DNA of 63,943 nucleotides, taken from the NCBI GenBank assembly GCA_021851715.1, contig JAJZCR010000013.1:1-63943 (forward strand), read 5' to 3'. A model generated the notes under the pieces. It was not told the DNA's origin, ran no database searches, and saw only the letters and a list, made by a program, of their open reading frames with translations. How positions within the stretch are numbered: position 1 is the first letter of the stretch; every line of letters starts with the position of its first letter. Origin of the DNA: Planctomycetota bacterium (GTDB lineage: Bacteria; Planctomycetota; Phycisphaerae; WQYP01). The translations under genes were made by a program, and so were the position numbers. Of the stretch, positions 24,539-37,462 are shown in pieces.

Positions 24539-27448
24539 TCATTTGACGGAGAGCCAGTTATCACCCCAGGCCACATCCACCTTCAGTTGTACGGCTAAAT
24601 TCATGGCGTGTTCCATTTCATCACGGACCATCCCTGCATATGTTGCGGCCATGTCGCGGCGAGATTCTAAAACCAATTCATCATGTATCTGCAGAATCAG
24701 CCGAATATCGCCGGTGTGTGGTTCGATTCGGCGGTGAATCCGCACCATGGCCACCTTGATTAAATCGGCCGCCGATCCTTGTATGACTGAATTGATGGCT
24801 GCCCGCTGACCAAACTGCCTGATCGTCTGATTTTTGGAGTGAATCTGGGGTATCTGGCGGCGGCGGCCCAAAATCGTGGTGACATAGCCATGGGCCATCG
24901 CCTCCTGGGTACAGGCGCTGAAGAACTCCTCTATGGCCGGAAAACGCTGCTTGTACGCACGGATAAAGGCTGCGGCCTCCCGTTCCGGTATTTTGAGCAG
25001 TTTGGCCAACCCATAGGATGTCTGGCCATAGATAATGCCGAAGTTGACAGACTTGGCTACGCGCCGCATCTGCGAGGTTACCTGTTCCAGATCCACGTGG
25101 TGAATTTGTGCTGCCACGTAAGCGTGAATATCGTGATTGGCGCTAAAGGCCGCAATCAAGGCTGGTTCACGGCAAAAGTGGGCCAGCATGCGCAGCTCTA
25201 TCTGCGAATAATCCGCGCTGATGAGTACAAAGTCTGAATTTTCGGCTACAAACGCGCGGCGTATTTCCCGGCCGATATCGGTGCGGATCGGAATATTCTG
25301 CAAGTTTGGATCGCTGCTGGAAAGCCGCCCCGTTTCCGCGATCGTCTGGTTGAAGTTGGCGTGAACCCGGCCGGTCATCGGCGATACCGCTGCAACCAGC
25401 GGTTCCAAATATGTACTTCGCAGTTTGGTAAGCTGGCGATACTCCAGAATCAAGGCCGGCACCGGATGGTCATCCGCCAGGGCCTCCAGCACACTGATAT
25501 CCGTGCTGGGGCCGGTTTTTGTCTTTTTTATTACGCGTAAGCCCAACTTGCTGAAAAGCACCTGCCCGAGTTGCCGGGGCGAGTCGAAGTTAAATTCCAT
25601 TCCCGCGGCATCGCGAATGCGTTCTTTTAAATCCATCAGTTTTTTTTCAATATCCGCGCTTAACCGTCGCAGCAGATTCACATCCACCTTGACTCCGGCA
25701 TATTCCATATCGGCCAGAACGCTCACCAGCGGCATTTCCACATCAGAAAAAAGCTGTTCCATGCCGGCCTCGGCCAGCCTGGGAAACAGTATCTCCGCCA
25801 GTCGCAGCGTGACATCCGCGTCTTCCGCCGCATACGTGCAAGCCTGCTCCAGCGGTACTTGGGCGAAGCTTTTTTGCTGCACCCCCTTGCCGATAAGCTC
25901 GGAAATCGCAATGGGCTTTAACCCCAGGTAGTCCGCCGCCATCGCATCCATTGAATGGCTGGCCCGCGATGAATCCAGCAGATAGTCGGCAATCATGGTG
26001 TCCAGATAGACGCCCACCAGCGGCAGCCGGCAACGCCTCAGCACATTGATGTCATATTTAAGATTCTGGCCGATTTTCTTAATTGTTGGATCAGCCAGCA
26101 GCGGCCCAAGATGCTCTTGCAGAGCGTTGCTTGCCACACATTCGCCCGGCCCCTTAATGGCGATATACCAGGCCTGCCCGCGGTCTGCACAAACAGAAAT
26201 TCCACACACATTCGATTTCATCGCCCCCAGCGCATCGGTTTCGGTATCCACAGACAGCCAGCGAGATTTGGATTGATCCAGTATTTCACTAATTTCCTGT
26301 ACCATTTTCATCAGGTTGGCGGTCGAGTTGACCAGGCGATAATTCCCTTGCACCGGCTGGAGCGGGTTAGCGGTGGGTGTGATGGCAGAATCTGCAGCGT
26401 CTAGCGGAAAATCATCGGTGCCTTCACCTTCGGGTGGCGTTGTTGCATCGCCTTCCGGGGCTTGATTGAATAAGTTGATTTCCGCTGGGGGGAGACTCCT
26501 GGCCGGCAGAGCTGCAGCGCGACGTGTCGCCGGTGCCGGGACCATGTGAGTGCCTGTGGTGGTTGTCCCATCGTCAGTCACCTTCTTGAGTTTCTCGACC
26601 TGGGGAACGAGTCGGCGAAAGTTCAATTTTTCAAATATGGGCAATAGGGCGGATAAGCGGTTGGGGTCAAAGCGGCATTGCGACCAGGAGAATTCCACCG
26701 GTACATCGGTCCGCAATCGCACCAGTTTGCGGGATTGATCCAGCACGCCGAGGTTGCTGCGCAAGGCCTCGCCGATTTTACCGGGAATGTTGCCCGCGTT
26801 GGCTATGAGGGTATCCAGGGAGCCAAACTGGGCGAGCCATTTGGCGGCGGTTTTCGGGCCGACACCGGGGATCCCTGGAATATTGTCCGCAGTGTCGCCG
26901 GTAAGGGCCAAAACATCCGCAGCCTGTTCGGGCCGATAACCTTTCTTGGCCAGTAGCCCCGCGGCATCCATCGCTTCATTTTCCTGGATGTCAAAAAGAA
27001 CCGTCCGCTCATCAATCAGGGTATCCAAATCCTTATCGCGGGAACAGACGTAAACCTGAGTCTGGGGCAAAGCAGCATCATTTTTTATGCGTTGCACCAC
27101 CGTCGCGATCACATCATCCGCTTCGTAGCCGTCCACCCGTAAAATCGGCACGCCGACAGCCTCCATCATTTGGCCAATACGCTGTATCTGGGCGGGCATA
27201 TCATCCGGCATCGGCTTGCGCTGGGCTTTATATTGGGGATCCAATTGATCCCGCTGGCTGGATCCGGCATCCATAGCCAGCGCTATATGGGTAGGCCGGC
27301 GATTGTCCAGCAGCTTTAGAAACATCGAAATGAAGCCGAAGGTGGCATTGGTCGGCTCTCCGGACGGGCTTGTTAAGTCGCTGACGGCATAATAAGCCCG
27401 GTATATTTGGGCATGACCATCAATGATATAGAGGGTTTTATTATTCAT
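24539..27448 (-). CDS. polA: DNA polymerase I
   Basis: The enzyme fills gaps and removes RNA primers in replication and repair. All three domains are present in 969 residues. The 5'-nuclease domain starts at L-Y-I-I-D-G-H-A and contains D-G-Y-E-A-D-D-V and G-V-G-P-K-T-A. The proofreading exonuclease looks intact (V-D-T-E-T-D, N-L-K-Y-D and Y-A-A-E-D-A-D). The polymerase has D-Y-S-Q-I-E-L-R, the O-helix K-S-V-N-F-G-I-I-Y-G and Q-I-H-D-E-L. The Phe in the O-helix keeps normal discrimination against dideoxynucleotides. The open frame reaches 27514, but ATG 27448 begins the family-like part. Confidence 0.96.
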   Translation of the reverse strand: MNNKTLYIIDGHAQIYRAYYAVSDLTSPSGEPTNATFGFISMFLKLLDNRRPTHIALAMDAGSSQRDQLDPQYKAQRKPMPDDMPAQIQRIGQMMEAVGVPILRVDGYEADDVIATVVQRIKNDAALPQTQVYVCSRDKDLDTLIDERTVLFDIQENEAMDAAGLLAKKGYRPEQAADVLALTGDTADNIPGIPGVGPKTAAKWLAQFGSLDTLIANAGNIPGKIGEALRSNLGVLDQSRKLVRLRTDVPVEFSWSQCRFDPNRLSALLPIFEKLNFRRLVPQVEKLKKVTDDGTTTTGTHMVPAPATRRAAALPARSLPPAEINLFNQAPEGDATTPPEGEGTDDFPLDAADSAITPTANPLQPVQGNYRLVNSTANLMKMVQEISEILDQSKSRWLSVDTETDALGAMKSNVCGISVCADRGQAWYIAIKGPGECVASNALQEHLGPLLADPTIKKIGQNLKYDINVLRRCRLPLVGVYLDTMIADYLLDSSRASHSMDAMAADYLGLKPIAISELIGKGVQQKSFAQVPLEQACTYAAEDADVTLRLAEILFPRLAEAGMEQLFSDVEMPLVSVLADMEYAGVKVDVNLLRRLSADIEKKLMDLKERIRDAAGMEFNFDSPRQLGQVLFSKLGLRVIKKTKTGPSTDISVLEALADDHPVPALILEYRQLTKLRSTYLEPLVAAVSPMTGRVHANFNQTIAETGRLSSSDPNLQNIPIRTDIGREIRRAFVAENSDFVLISADYSQIELRMLAHFCREPALIAAFSANHDIHAYVAAQIHHVDLEQVTSQMRRVAKSVNFGIIYGQTSYGLAKLLKIPEREAAAFIRAYKQRFPAIEEFFSACTQEAMAHGYVTTILGRRRQIPQIHSKNQTIRQFGQRAAINSVIQGSAADLIKVAMVRIHRRIEPHTGDIRLILQIHDELVLESRRDMAATYAGMVRDEMEHAMNLAVQLKVDVAWGDNWLSVK

Positions 27449-27458
27449 TCTTATTCCG

Positions 27459-27464
27459 ATTATA
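27459..27464 (-). promoter_or_regulatory. polA: -10 element very close to the polA start
   Basis: A perfect TATAAT on the minus strand lies 10 bases before ATG 27448. If used, the mRNA would be almost leaderless. No convincing -35 was found 17 bases upstream. Confidence 0.3.
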
Positions 27465-28037
27465 CCGGGGTTGCGTCGATGTCGGGAGCACAGAATGATG
27501 AATCTACTGGCCAATGCTAGACAAGAGCTTTTTACATGGTCTATTTTGTGCCACGTTGTCTCTCATGGTGGCCGATGGAAAAATCCTTGGCTCAGGTTCC
27601 TCGCGGGTGAGCTAAAAAATTTTAGCCTGGGTGAGGAAATTGGCGAATTGTAGCGTAGTGGCGGGGTTGAAATCAATTTTGGGAGGCCGTAGTGGGGGCA
27701 GTTATCAAATTGCAGCTACGTTTTTAACCATGGGGGTGTCCATTACTGGCCCAGTGAATAGGTTTAAGCCGAATCACCTGCATTGCCGGCGGGACGACTG
27801 GTAACGGTCCTTCCTTTCATGGCCACGTCATATCATCACCTACACCCCCGAACACTTCCCAAAAACCGCCATACCTCCTACGGCCGCTTGAAAATCGAGG
27901 TGCGGGCGATAACAATAAAGAAAATAGGGTGCGTTGGGCCTCCTCTGCCGATATAGATTGCTACCGCTGGAGGTGATGAGCCAAGAATATGGTGCGGCAC
28001 CGGTTGGTCAGGCGGGTTTTTATCGGAAGTGACACTG
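27465..28037. other. Divergent intergenic region between polA and a Ser/Thr kinase, nothing firm
   Basis: About 570 bases hold no open frame that resembles a protein. A CGTAG/CTACG pair (near 27651 and 27716, followed by T5) might be a weak long-loop hairpin. No clear promoter for the kinase was identified. Confidence 0.35.
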
Positions 28038-29312
28038 ATGGCCACAGTCGGCAGTTCAAAACAGGATACGCTATTGGGAAGAGTGGTGGTGGAACAGGGC
28101 TTTTGCACGCGCAACGAACTGGAAGATTGCTTGGCGCTGCAAACCGAGCTGTCCCAGCAAAGCAATCAGCGTAGCCTGGCGGATCTTTTGGTTTCCAATG
28201 GCTATGTCACCCAAACACAGCTTGCTCGTGCGCGAACTACGGCCGACGAGCAGCGCGTAATGCAGCAGATTCCCGGCTACCAGATTATTTCCAAGTTGGG
28301 TGCGGGCGCTATGGCGACGGTTTTCAAAGCGCGCCAGCTTTCGCTGGATCGCATTGTCGCCATCAAGGTTCTGCCGAAGAGGCTCAGCGAAAATAAAGAA
28401 TTCGTGGACCGGTTTTACATGGAGGGCAAGGCTGCTGCCCGACTTAATCATCCGAATATTGTGGGAGCCTTTGATGTCGGAGAGGCCGGCGGGTACCACT
28501 ATTTTGTCATGGAATATGTTGAAGGCCAGACGGTTTTCGATCATATTGCCGAAGGCAATCCGTACAGTGAAAAGGATGCCATCAGCATTGTCATCCAGAT
28601 CTGCAAGGCTCTGGTTCATGCTCACGAAAACGGTTTGATTCACCGCGATGTAAAGCCCAAGAATATCATGATTACGCCCGGTGGCGTCGCCAAGCTCGCG
28701 GATATGGGTCTGGCCCGTGAAAAGGACGATCAGGAGGCGGCTCAGGCTGAGGCCGGCAAGGCGTACGGCACGCCATACTATATATCGCCGGAACAAATTC
28801 GCGGGGAGCTGAATATCGACTTCCGTGCGGATATCTACTCCCTCGGGGCCACGTTTTATCACATGATAACCGGCCGTGTCCCGTTTGAAGGCGCTTCACC
28901 CGCAGTGGTCATGCACAAACATCTCAAGGAAGAACTGGTACCACCGGATCATATCATTTCCACCATAAGTTCCGGTTCCAGCGAAATCATTGAGGTGGCG
29001 ATGGCGAAGGTTCCCAAGAACCGCTACGCTTCCACGCAGGATATGCTTTCGGATCTGGAAGCAGTTGCCCGGGGCGAACCACCCGTGCTTGCCCGCAAAG
29101 CGTATGATTTGACGTCTCTGGCCAATCTGGAGAAAAGTGGGCACGAGGTGCGGGAGGGTGGTGTGATCATGGTGGAGGCCTCGCGAGAACAAACCATCGA
29201 TTTTGGCTCTCGCACCTGGACCGAAAAACTCTCAGATCCTCTGGTCGTTACCCTTTCCGCATTGCTGCTGATGGCGATACTCATCATCATCGTTCTACTG
29301 CTAAGCCGTTAA
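28038..29312 (+). CDS. Membrane-anchored serine/threonine protein kinase
   Basis: This is a Hanks-type kinase of 424 residues. An N-terminal helical module of about 75 residues (L-L-G-R-V-V-V-E-Q-G-F and A-D-L-L-V-S-N-G-Y-V) of the kind seen on planctomycete kinases precedes the catalytic domain. Kinase landmarks are G-A-G-A-M-A-T-V-F (Gly loop), V-A-I-K-V-L (Lys), H-R-D-V-K-P-K-N (catalytic loop), A-D-M-G-L-A (Met where most have Phe in D-F-G), and P-Y-Y-I-S-P-E (activation end). One C-terminal transmembrane helix ends the protein, so the kinase faces the cytoplasm. GGAAG sits 8 bases before ATG 28038. Its substrate is unknown. Confidence 0.92.
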   Translation: MATVGSSKQDTLLGRVVVEQGFCTRNELEDCLALQTELSQQSNQRSLADLLVSNGYVTQTQLARARTTADEQRVMQQIPGYQIISKLGAGAMATVFKARQLSLDRIVAIKVLPKRLSENKEFVDRFYMEGKAAARLNHPNIVGAFDVGEAGGYHYFVMEYVEGQTVFDHIAEGNPYSEKDAISIVIQICKALVHAHENGLIHRDVKPKNIMITPGGVAKLADMGLAREKDDQEAAQAEAGKAYGTPYYISPEQIRGELNIDFRADIYSLGATFYHMITGRVPFEGASPAVVMHKHLKEELVPPDHIISTISSGSSEIIEVAMAKVPKNRYASTQDMLSDLEAVARGEPPVLARKAYDLTSLANLEKSGHEVREGGVIMVEASREQTIDFGSRTWTEKLSDPLVVTLSALLLMAILIIIVLLLSR

Positions 29313-29741
29313 CCTGACAGGGCGTATGCCGCGCCTGCACTTTCGGTCATCACGTCCTGCGCCGTTTTGATTCCACTTCATTGCCGGAGTACGGCACCAG
29401 GGTAATGCGGGTGACCAGCGCCGACAATAGGCTCTTGTCCTCGTAGCGTGCGTCCAATGTCGGCGGTGTTGCCATGATCTCCCGTGTCGTTTCTTATCGG
29501 ACGTGGCGTTTTTCACCGAACACAGCCACTTTGCTGTCGATGTTTGGAGCTGGGTTTTCCCGACCAGCCTCTTTCCCGCTACCCGCCGGCAGTTCGCCAG
29601 ATATCGCATCCAGGACCCCGGATTGGCGCTTCAAATCCAATCGAAAAGTGTTTACAATGCATTAACCATTTCCCTGTCGGCTTGGTTATTTTTAGACCGG
29701 TTGCTGGTTGTTCCGGTCACAAACGGTTCGAGGATACGTGC
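29313..29741. other. Intergenic region before the PIN-TRAM gene, no gene recognised
   Basis: About 430 bases. The downstream frame is open back to 29484, but that part is basic and low in family features. The opposite strand holds a 102-codon frame with no recognisable product. No promoter could be assigned with confidence. Confidence 0.35.
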
Positions 29742-30830
29742 ATGATTCTGAATCTGATTCGGTTTATTTTCGCGGTGCTGGTGGCGCTGGTCGGGCTGGC
29801 GTATCTGGCCAAAACTGGACATGGCGTGAATTTTCAGGCTAAGCCATATTTCATGCTGATGGCCGGTATTGTGCTGGCTTTTATGGTCATCACGGTTGAT
29901 CTGATATTTCGGCGTAAAAATCTCTCCGCCATCTCTGGACTGTTTCTGGGCTTACTGGTGGGAATAGTTCTTTCCCTGGTCCTCGGAGCTTTGCTTAATC
30001 AGATAGCCAAGGTTTTCCTTGATGTCCACGAGCTGCGCGAGTACGGAACCCTCATCCGTGGCGGCAAATTACTCATTGGGCTTTCGGCCTGTTATCTGAG
30101 CATCTCCCTCATTTTACAGACCAAGGACGATTTTCGTTTCATTATTCCCTATGTTGAATTCAGCCGAGCCACCCGTGGGCCGCGTCCGTATATTTTGGAT
30201 ACCAGCACCATTATCGATGGCCGCGTTGCGGATATTGCGACCACTGGTATTCTCGAAAGCCAGTTGATCGTGCCCCGCTTTGTGATCAACGAATTGCAAA
30301 CCGTGGCCGATTCTGCTGATCGTCTGAAACGCTCGCGCGGACGTCGCGGGCTGGATGTGCTCCAGAAATTACAGGCCATGCCGAAGCTCGAACTGCGCAT
30401 CTGGGACGGAACCTTGGCGGACAGTGCCAAGTTTGAAGGCGTGGATCAAAAACTTGTGGCCCTGGCGTCGCAGGAGAATGGTCGCATTATCACCAGTGAT
30501 TACAACCTTAATAAAGTGGCAACCCTGCATGGCGTTACCGTGGTAAACCTCAACGACCTGGCCAATGCGGTTCGTGCGGTAGTACTGCCCGGAGAGCAGA
30601 TGCACGTTCGCGTCATCAAACCGGGTGAAGCGCCAGGTCAGGGGGTTGGCTATCTTGAAGATGGCACCATGGTGGTGATAGAAAATGCCCGCGATAAAAT
30701 CGGGGGCGATATTGATGTTTTGATTACCAATTCCGTGCATACTTCCGCCGGGCGCATGATTTTTGCACGCTGCACCACAGGAACCCCTACGGTAAATCAC
30801 CTCGCCAACCATAGCCGGGATTCCGCCTGA
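29742..30830 (+). CDS. PIN and TRAM domain membrane protein (YacL family)
   Basis: The 362-residue protein has about four N-terminal membrane helices, then a PIN nuclease-like domain (Y-I-L-D-T-S-T-I-I-D-G-R-V holds the first metal-binding Asp; I-T-S-D-Y-N-L-N-K-V the last) and a C-terminal TRAM domain (G-E-A-P-G-Q-G-V-G-Y-L-E-D-G-T-M-V-V). This is the layout of the YacL family. The PIN fold suggests metal-dependent RNA cleavage at the membrane; in vivo targets are unsettled. GAGG stands 8 bases before ATG 29742; the open frame extends 86 codons upstream without a site. Confidence 0.9.
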   Translation: MILNLIRFIFAVLVALVGLAYLAKTGHGVNFQAKPYFMLMAGIVLAFMVITVDLIFRRKNLSAISGLFLGLLVGIVLSLVLGALLNQIAKVFLDVHELREYGTLIRGGKLLIGLSACYLSISLILQTKDDFRFIIPYVEFSRATRGPRPYILDTSTIIDGRVADIATTGILESQLIVPRFVINELQTVADSADRLKRSRGRRGLDVLQKLQAMPKLELRIWDGTLADSAKFEGVDQKLVALASQENGRIITSDYNLNKVATLHGVTVVNLNDLANAVRAVVLPGEQMHVRVIKPGEAPGQGVGYLEDGTMVVIENARDKIGGDIDVLITNSVHTSAGRMIFARCTTGTPTVNHLANHSRDSA

Positions 30831-30921
30831 GTCTCGATCTGGCAATGAAGATTGCGTTACAGCGAATCTAACCATAGCATGGCGGCGCGGCTTCCATAGT
30901 GGCGGCCGGTTGGAGTTGGCT

Positions 30922-32097
30922 TTGAACAGTGAAAATTTGAATAAAGAGTTTCGGCGAATATTCCCGGAGTACGCACATGATTCCGCCATTTTGGAGGTGC
31001 GTGCCCCCGGCCGGGTCAACCTGATCGGGGAACACACCGATTATAATGATGGTTTTGTTTTTCCCATGGCTATCGATCGCGTTACCGCCATGGTGCTGCA
31101 CCGCCGGAGCGACCATCTCATTCGCCTGTACAGCACCGCACAGCAGCAGATGGCGGAGTTTTCCATTCTCGGTCCCGTCCCCAAAAATCCGCCCGCATGG
31201 TCTCTATACGCCAAGGGCGTCTGTGAGGCCCTCCGGCAGAAGGGACACACCGGATTGGGAGCCGATATTCTAACCGATACCGACATTCCCCTGGGCGGTG
31301 GACTTTCTTCCAGTGCCGCCTTTGAGGTGGCTACGGCGTTAGCCCTGCTTAGTGCCTGGGGCCAAACCATGCCGCCGGTGGAAATGGCCCTGGCCTGTCA
31401 ATGGGCCGAGCACCATTATGCCGGAACGCCATGCGGCATTATGGATCAATTCATTTCCGCCATGGCCAAGGCCGGTCACGCCATGTTGCTGGATTGCCGC
31501 GATCAATCCTACCGCCAGATTCCACTTGATGATCCAACAGTCTGTGTCGTCATCGTCAACAGCCATGTCAAGCACGAACTTGTCGCCGGGGAATACAAGG
31601 ATCGTCGATTGCAGTGTCAGGCTGCAGTAGCGGCTTTGGCGGCAACGTATCCCGCCGTGAAGGCTCTGCGTGATGTCACGATGCCCATGTTGCAGGAAGT
31701 GCAGGCCTCCATGGCTCCGGTGGTGTGTCAGCGAGCCCGGCATGTGGTGGGGGAAAATCAACGGGCTCTCGATTTTGCCGCGGCATTGCAGAAGCGGGAT
31801 TACGCTGCATGTGGCCGTTTGATGTACGCTTCACACGCCAGCCTGCGCGATGATTATGCGGTGAGCTGTTCCGAATTAGATACCCTGGTGGACCTAAGCC
31901 GTTCCGTCAGCGGCGTGTTCGGCGCACGCATGACCGGTGGAGGTTTTGGCGGGTGTATCGTGGTGCTGGCAAAAAAGGAGGCCGTTTCTTCATTGACGCA
32001 AGTGTTGGAGCAGGAATATCCATTGCGTTGCGGAAAAAAGCCGGGCGTTTTTGCCACTGCTCCCGGGCCGGGAGCGCATGTGGTTCGCAGTTGCTAG
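30922..32097 (+). CDS. galK: Galactokinase
   Basis: The enzyme phosphorylates galactose at C1 with ATP in the Leloir pathway. The 391-residue protein has the three GHMP kinase motifs: G-R-V-N-L-I-G-E-H-T-D-Y (galactokinase signature), L-G-G-G-L-S-S-S-A-A (ATP loop) and M-T-G-G-G-F-G-G-C (motif 3). The likely catalytic Asp lies in G-I-M-D-Q-F. No ATG fits. TTG 30922 has GGAG 6 bases upstream and is preferred; an earlier TTG at 30910 would add four residues. No other gal gene is in the window; trpD follows after 28 bases. Confidence 0.93.
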   Translation: MNSENLNKEFRRIFPEYAHDSAILEVRAPGRVNLIGEHTDYNDGFVFPMAIDRVTAMVLHRRSDHLIRLYSTAQQQMAEFSILGPVPKNPPAWSLYAKGVCEALRQKGHTGLGADILTDTDIPLGGGLSSSAAFEVATALALLSAWGQTMPPVEMALACQWAEHHYAGTPCGIMDQFISAMAKAGHAMLLDCRDQSYRQIPLDDPTVCVVIVNSHVKHELVAGEYKDRRLQCQAAVAALAATYPAVKALRDVTMPMLQEVQASMAPVVCQRARHVVGENQRALDFAAALQKRDYAACGRLMYASHASLRDDYAVSCSELDTLVDLSRSVSGVFGARMTGGGFGGCIVVLAKKEAVSSLTQVLEQEYPLRCGKKPGVFATAPGPGAHVVRSC

Positions 32098-32125
32098 TGC
32101 CTCGAGCAGTCTAATTTGGATTGGC

Positions 32126-33145
32126 ATGAAAGATATCTTGGCAAAGCTGGTGGCCGGCGCAACACTTTCCGAGTCGGAAACCCGGCTGGCATTTGAGCAT
32201 CTTATCTCCAGTGAGGCCGAGCCCGTTCAGGTCGGGGCGTTTCTTGCCCTGCTGGCCATGCGCGAACCAACAGTGGAAGAACTGGCTGGCGCAGCTCTGG
32301 TGATGCGTCGTTATGTCATTCCGATAGAGGCTCCCCCCGATGTCATCGATACCTGCGGAACCGGGGGCACCGGCTCGCGAATTTTTAATGTCTCAACCGC
32401 TGCCGCTCTGGTCGCCGCGGCTTGCGGTGTGCCCGTAGCCAAGCATGGCAACAGGGCGGTGACCAGCCGTAGTGGCAGTGCCGACGTATTGCGCGTGCTG
32501 GGGGTCCAAGTGGAGGCGTCGCCTGAGATTCAGAAAAAATGCCTGGAACAGGTTGGTATTTGCTTCGCCTTTGCGCAGCAACATCATCCAGCGATGCGGA
32601 ATGTGGCCCACGCGCGCAAGGTGCTTGGCCTAGCTACAATCTTCAACCTCATGGGACCGCTGGTCAACCCCGCTGGTGCCAAAAGACAGCTTGCCGGAGT
32701 GCCACGACCAGCTTTGACTGAAAAAATTCTTGCGGTGCTGATGCGATTGGGAGCCAAACGCGCCATGGTGGTCTGCGGCAAAGACCCGGCGGAGGGGTTT
32801 CTCTGCGAGCTTTCCATCGGCGGCCCCACACAAATATCCCTCTTTGATGGCAAGGAAGTGCGACGTTTTGCGCTGGTACCCGAGGATGTGGGATTAAATA
32901 CCGCCAAGTCCGACACTTTACGGATTGATTCTCCAGCGGCGTCGGCCCACCTGATCCGCGAGATTCTCGCTGGGCAAGCCGGCCCCGCCCGTGACATTGT
33001 CCTGCTCAATGCCGGTGCGGCTCTATGGGTGGCTGGCAAGGCTCAAAGTATCCGTGATGGAATAAAGATGGGGGCCGAGGCCATCGCTACGCAGCAAGCT
33101 CAAAACACTCTGGTTAATCTGGTGCGTCTTAGCAATAGTCAGTAA
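32126..33145 (+). CDS. trpD: Anthranilate phosphoribosyltransferase
   Basis: The enzyme joins anthranilate and PRPP, the second step of tryptophan synthesis. The 339-residue protein contains D-T-C-G-T-G-G-T-G (PRPP pyrophosphate loop), the N-V-S-T-A segment, K-H-G-N-R-A-V-T-S-R-S-G-S-A-D (conserved basic loop) and N-L-M-G-P-L-V-N-P. The ribosome site before ATG 32126 is weak (TTTGGA), and the gene is probably translated from the galK message. It is an orphan: no other trp gene lies in the window. Confidence 0.94.
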   Translation: MKDILAKLVAGATLSESETRLAFEHLISSEAEPVQVGAFLALLAMREPTVEELAGAALVMRRYVIPIEAPPDVIDTCGTGGTGSRIFNVSTAAALVAAACGVPVAKHGNRAVTSRSGSADVLRVLGVQVEASPEIQKKCLEQVGICFAFAQQHHPAMRNVAHARKVLGLATIFNLMGPLVNPAGAKRQLAGVPRPALTEKILAVLMRLGAKRAMVVCGKDPAEGFLCELSIGGPTQISLFDGKEVRRFALVPEDVGLNTAKSDTLRIDSPAASAHLIREILAGQAGPARDIVLLNAGAALWVAGKAQSIRDGIKMGAEAIATQQAQNTLVNLVRLSNSQ

Positions 33146-33238
33146 TCTTCAGTCGCCGTTGCGGCATTGTCCGTGATCTGCCGTTTTGACAACGGTCTGT
33201 CATCCGCCGATGGCAAATTCCTGCCAAGGAGGCAGCAT

Positions 33239-33300
33239 AATTCCATTTTAAACTTCCACCAATGTTTTCAGATTATGAATTTGTAAAATCTTGTGGAATT
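33239..33300. promoter_or_regulatory. Inverted repeats upstream of the groEL1 promoter region
   Basis: AATTCCA (33239-33245) is complementary to TGGAATT (33294-33300), with TTTTA and TAAAA inside it. TTCCAC-C-AA (33254-33262) also pairs with TTGTGGAA (33291-33298). No CIRCE element (TTAGCACTC-N9-GAGTGCTAA) is present. These could be operator half-sites for a heat-shock regulator of another type. Confidence 0.3.
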
Positions 33301-33338
33301 AAGGCTTACGTTGTTTATACAGGGCGGAAAAGTGAGGT

Positions 33339-33354
33339 TGGCATCAGTCTTGCT
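33339..33354 (+). promoter_or_regulatory. Sigma-54-type (-24/-12) promoter candidate for groEL1
   Basis: TGGCAT, five bases, then TTGCT: the GG (33340-33341) and GC (33352-33353) are separated by exactly ten bases, as the -24/-12 class requires. An alternative sigma-70 reading (TTGTGG at 33291, TATACA at 33316, 19-base spacer) is weaker. An 8-bp inverted repeat AGAAGCTG/CAGCTTCT follows in the leader (about 33371-33417). Confidence 0.35.
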
Positions 33355-33505
33355 TAAGTCCTGCGACAGGAGAAGCTGTTCTCCGGGTTGTCCCAGCGAT
33401 GCCCGATGTCACAGCTTCTTTGGCAAGGCCCTTAACGGGGCAAAATGCCTCTGACCGGTGTTGTAAGCCGGAAGTTAAACGCGGTGTTTCAGGCAGATAA
33501 CCTAA

Positions 33506-35227
<1,722 letters not shown>

Positions 35228-35293
35228 TGTTTTGCGGCAATAGTTGCCGTACTGAATTAATTAAAAACTTTCATTTACAGGAGTAAATCACAC

Positions 35294-35584
35294 ATGAAAA
35301 TCAACCCATTAGAAGATCGTCTGGTGGTCAAACCGGGTGAGGCAGAAACCAAAACCGCATCTGGCATTGTTCTGCCCGAGTCGGCCAAGGAAAAGCCCAC
35401 TCGTGGCAAAGTGATCAGCGTTGGTCCAGGAAAAATGCTCGACAACGGCAGCCGTGCGCCAGTCGGCGTGAAGGTCGGTGAAGAAGTGTACTACGGAAAG
35501 TACGCCGGCACTGAAGTGAAAGTCGATGATGAGGCCCTGGTGATCCTGCGTGAAAGTGATGTGTTGGGCGTTTTGACCAAGTGA
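35294..35584 (+). CDS. groES: Co-chaperonin GroES
   Basis: The 10-kDa lid protein caps the GroEL ring. The 96-residue protein starts M-K-I-N-P-L-E-D-R-L-V-V and contains the mobile loop (E-A-E-T-K-T-A-S-G-I-V-L-P) that binds GroEL, then G-K-V-I-S-V-G-P-G and Y-A-G-T-E-V. It lies 66 bases after groEL1 and 93 before groEL2, so it is the only visible partner for both. A CAGGAG site precedes the ATG. Confidence 0.96.
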   Translation: MKINPLEDRLVVKPGEAETKTASGIVLPESAKEKPTRGKVISVGPGKMLDNGSRAPVGVKVGEEVYYGKYAGTEVKVDDEALVILRESDVLGVLTK

Positions 35585-35671
35585 CATTCAGGTGAATCAC
35601 GTAATGTAACAGTAGGCCGCCACCAACGGCTTGGTAGTGTGGCTGAGTCAAGCAACTTACTAAAGAGGTAA

Positions 35672-37291
<1,620 letters not shown>

Positions 37292-37376
37292 GCGGTGTTG
37301 TGTCCGGTCTCTGGTTTGATCACCATGATCGGATCTCCACCGTCAATGAAAGTGGATTTCTCCCACCGGTTGCGGT

Positions 37377-37382
37377 TATAAT
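37377..37382 (+). promoter_or_regulatory. -10 element upstream of dnaJ
   Basis: A perfect TATAAT lies 81 bases before the dnaJ ATG; the -35 side (TGGATT, 18-base spacer) is poor. Transcripts from here would contain the 37401-37433 hairpin in their leader. Confidence 0.3.
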
Positions 37383-37400
37383 TATAGGTTCGGAAGTTGA

Positions 37401-37441
37401 GGCCTGGGAATATATAAACTGTATTCCCGGGCCTTCTTGTT
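37401..37441 (+). terminator. Hairpin between groEL2 and dnaJ
   Basis: The 12-bp stem (37401-37412 with 37422-37433, one G.T pair) and nine-base loop are followed by the T-rich TTCTTGTT. It probably ends or attenuates the groE transcript, 21 bases before the dnaJ start. Confidence 0.65.
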
Positions 37442-37462
37442 CACGCCCGGAATCGAAAACTT

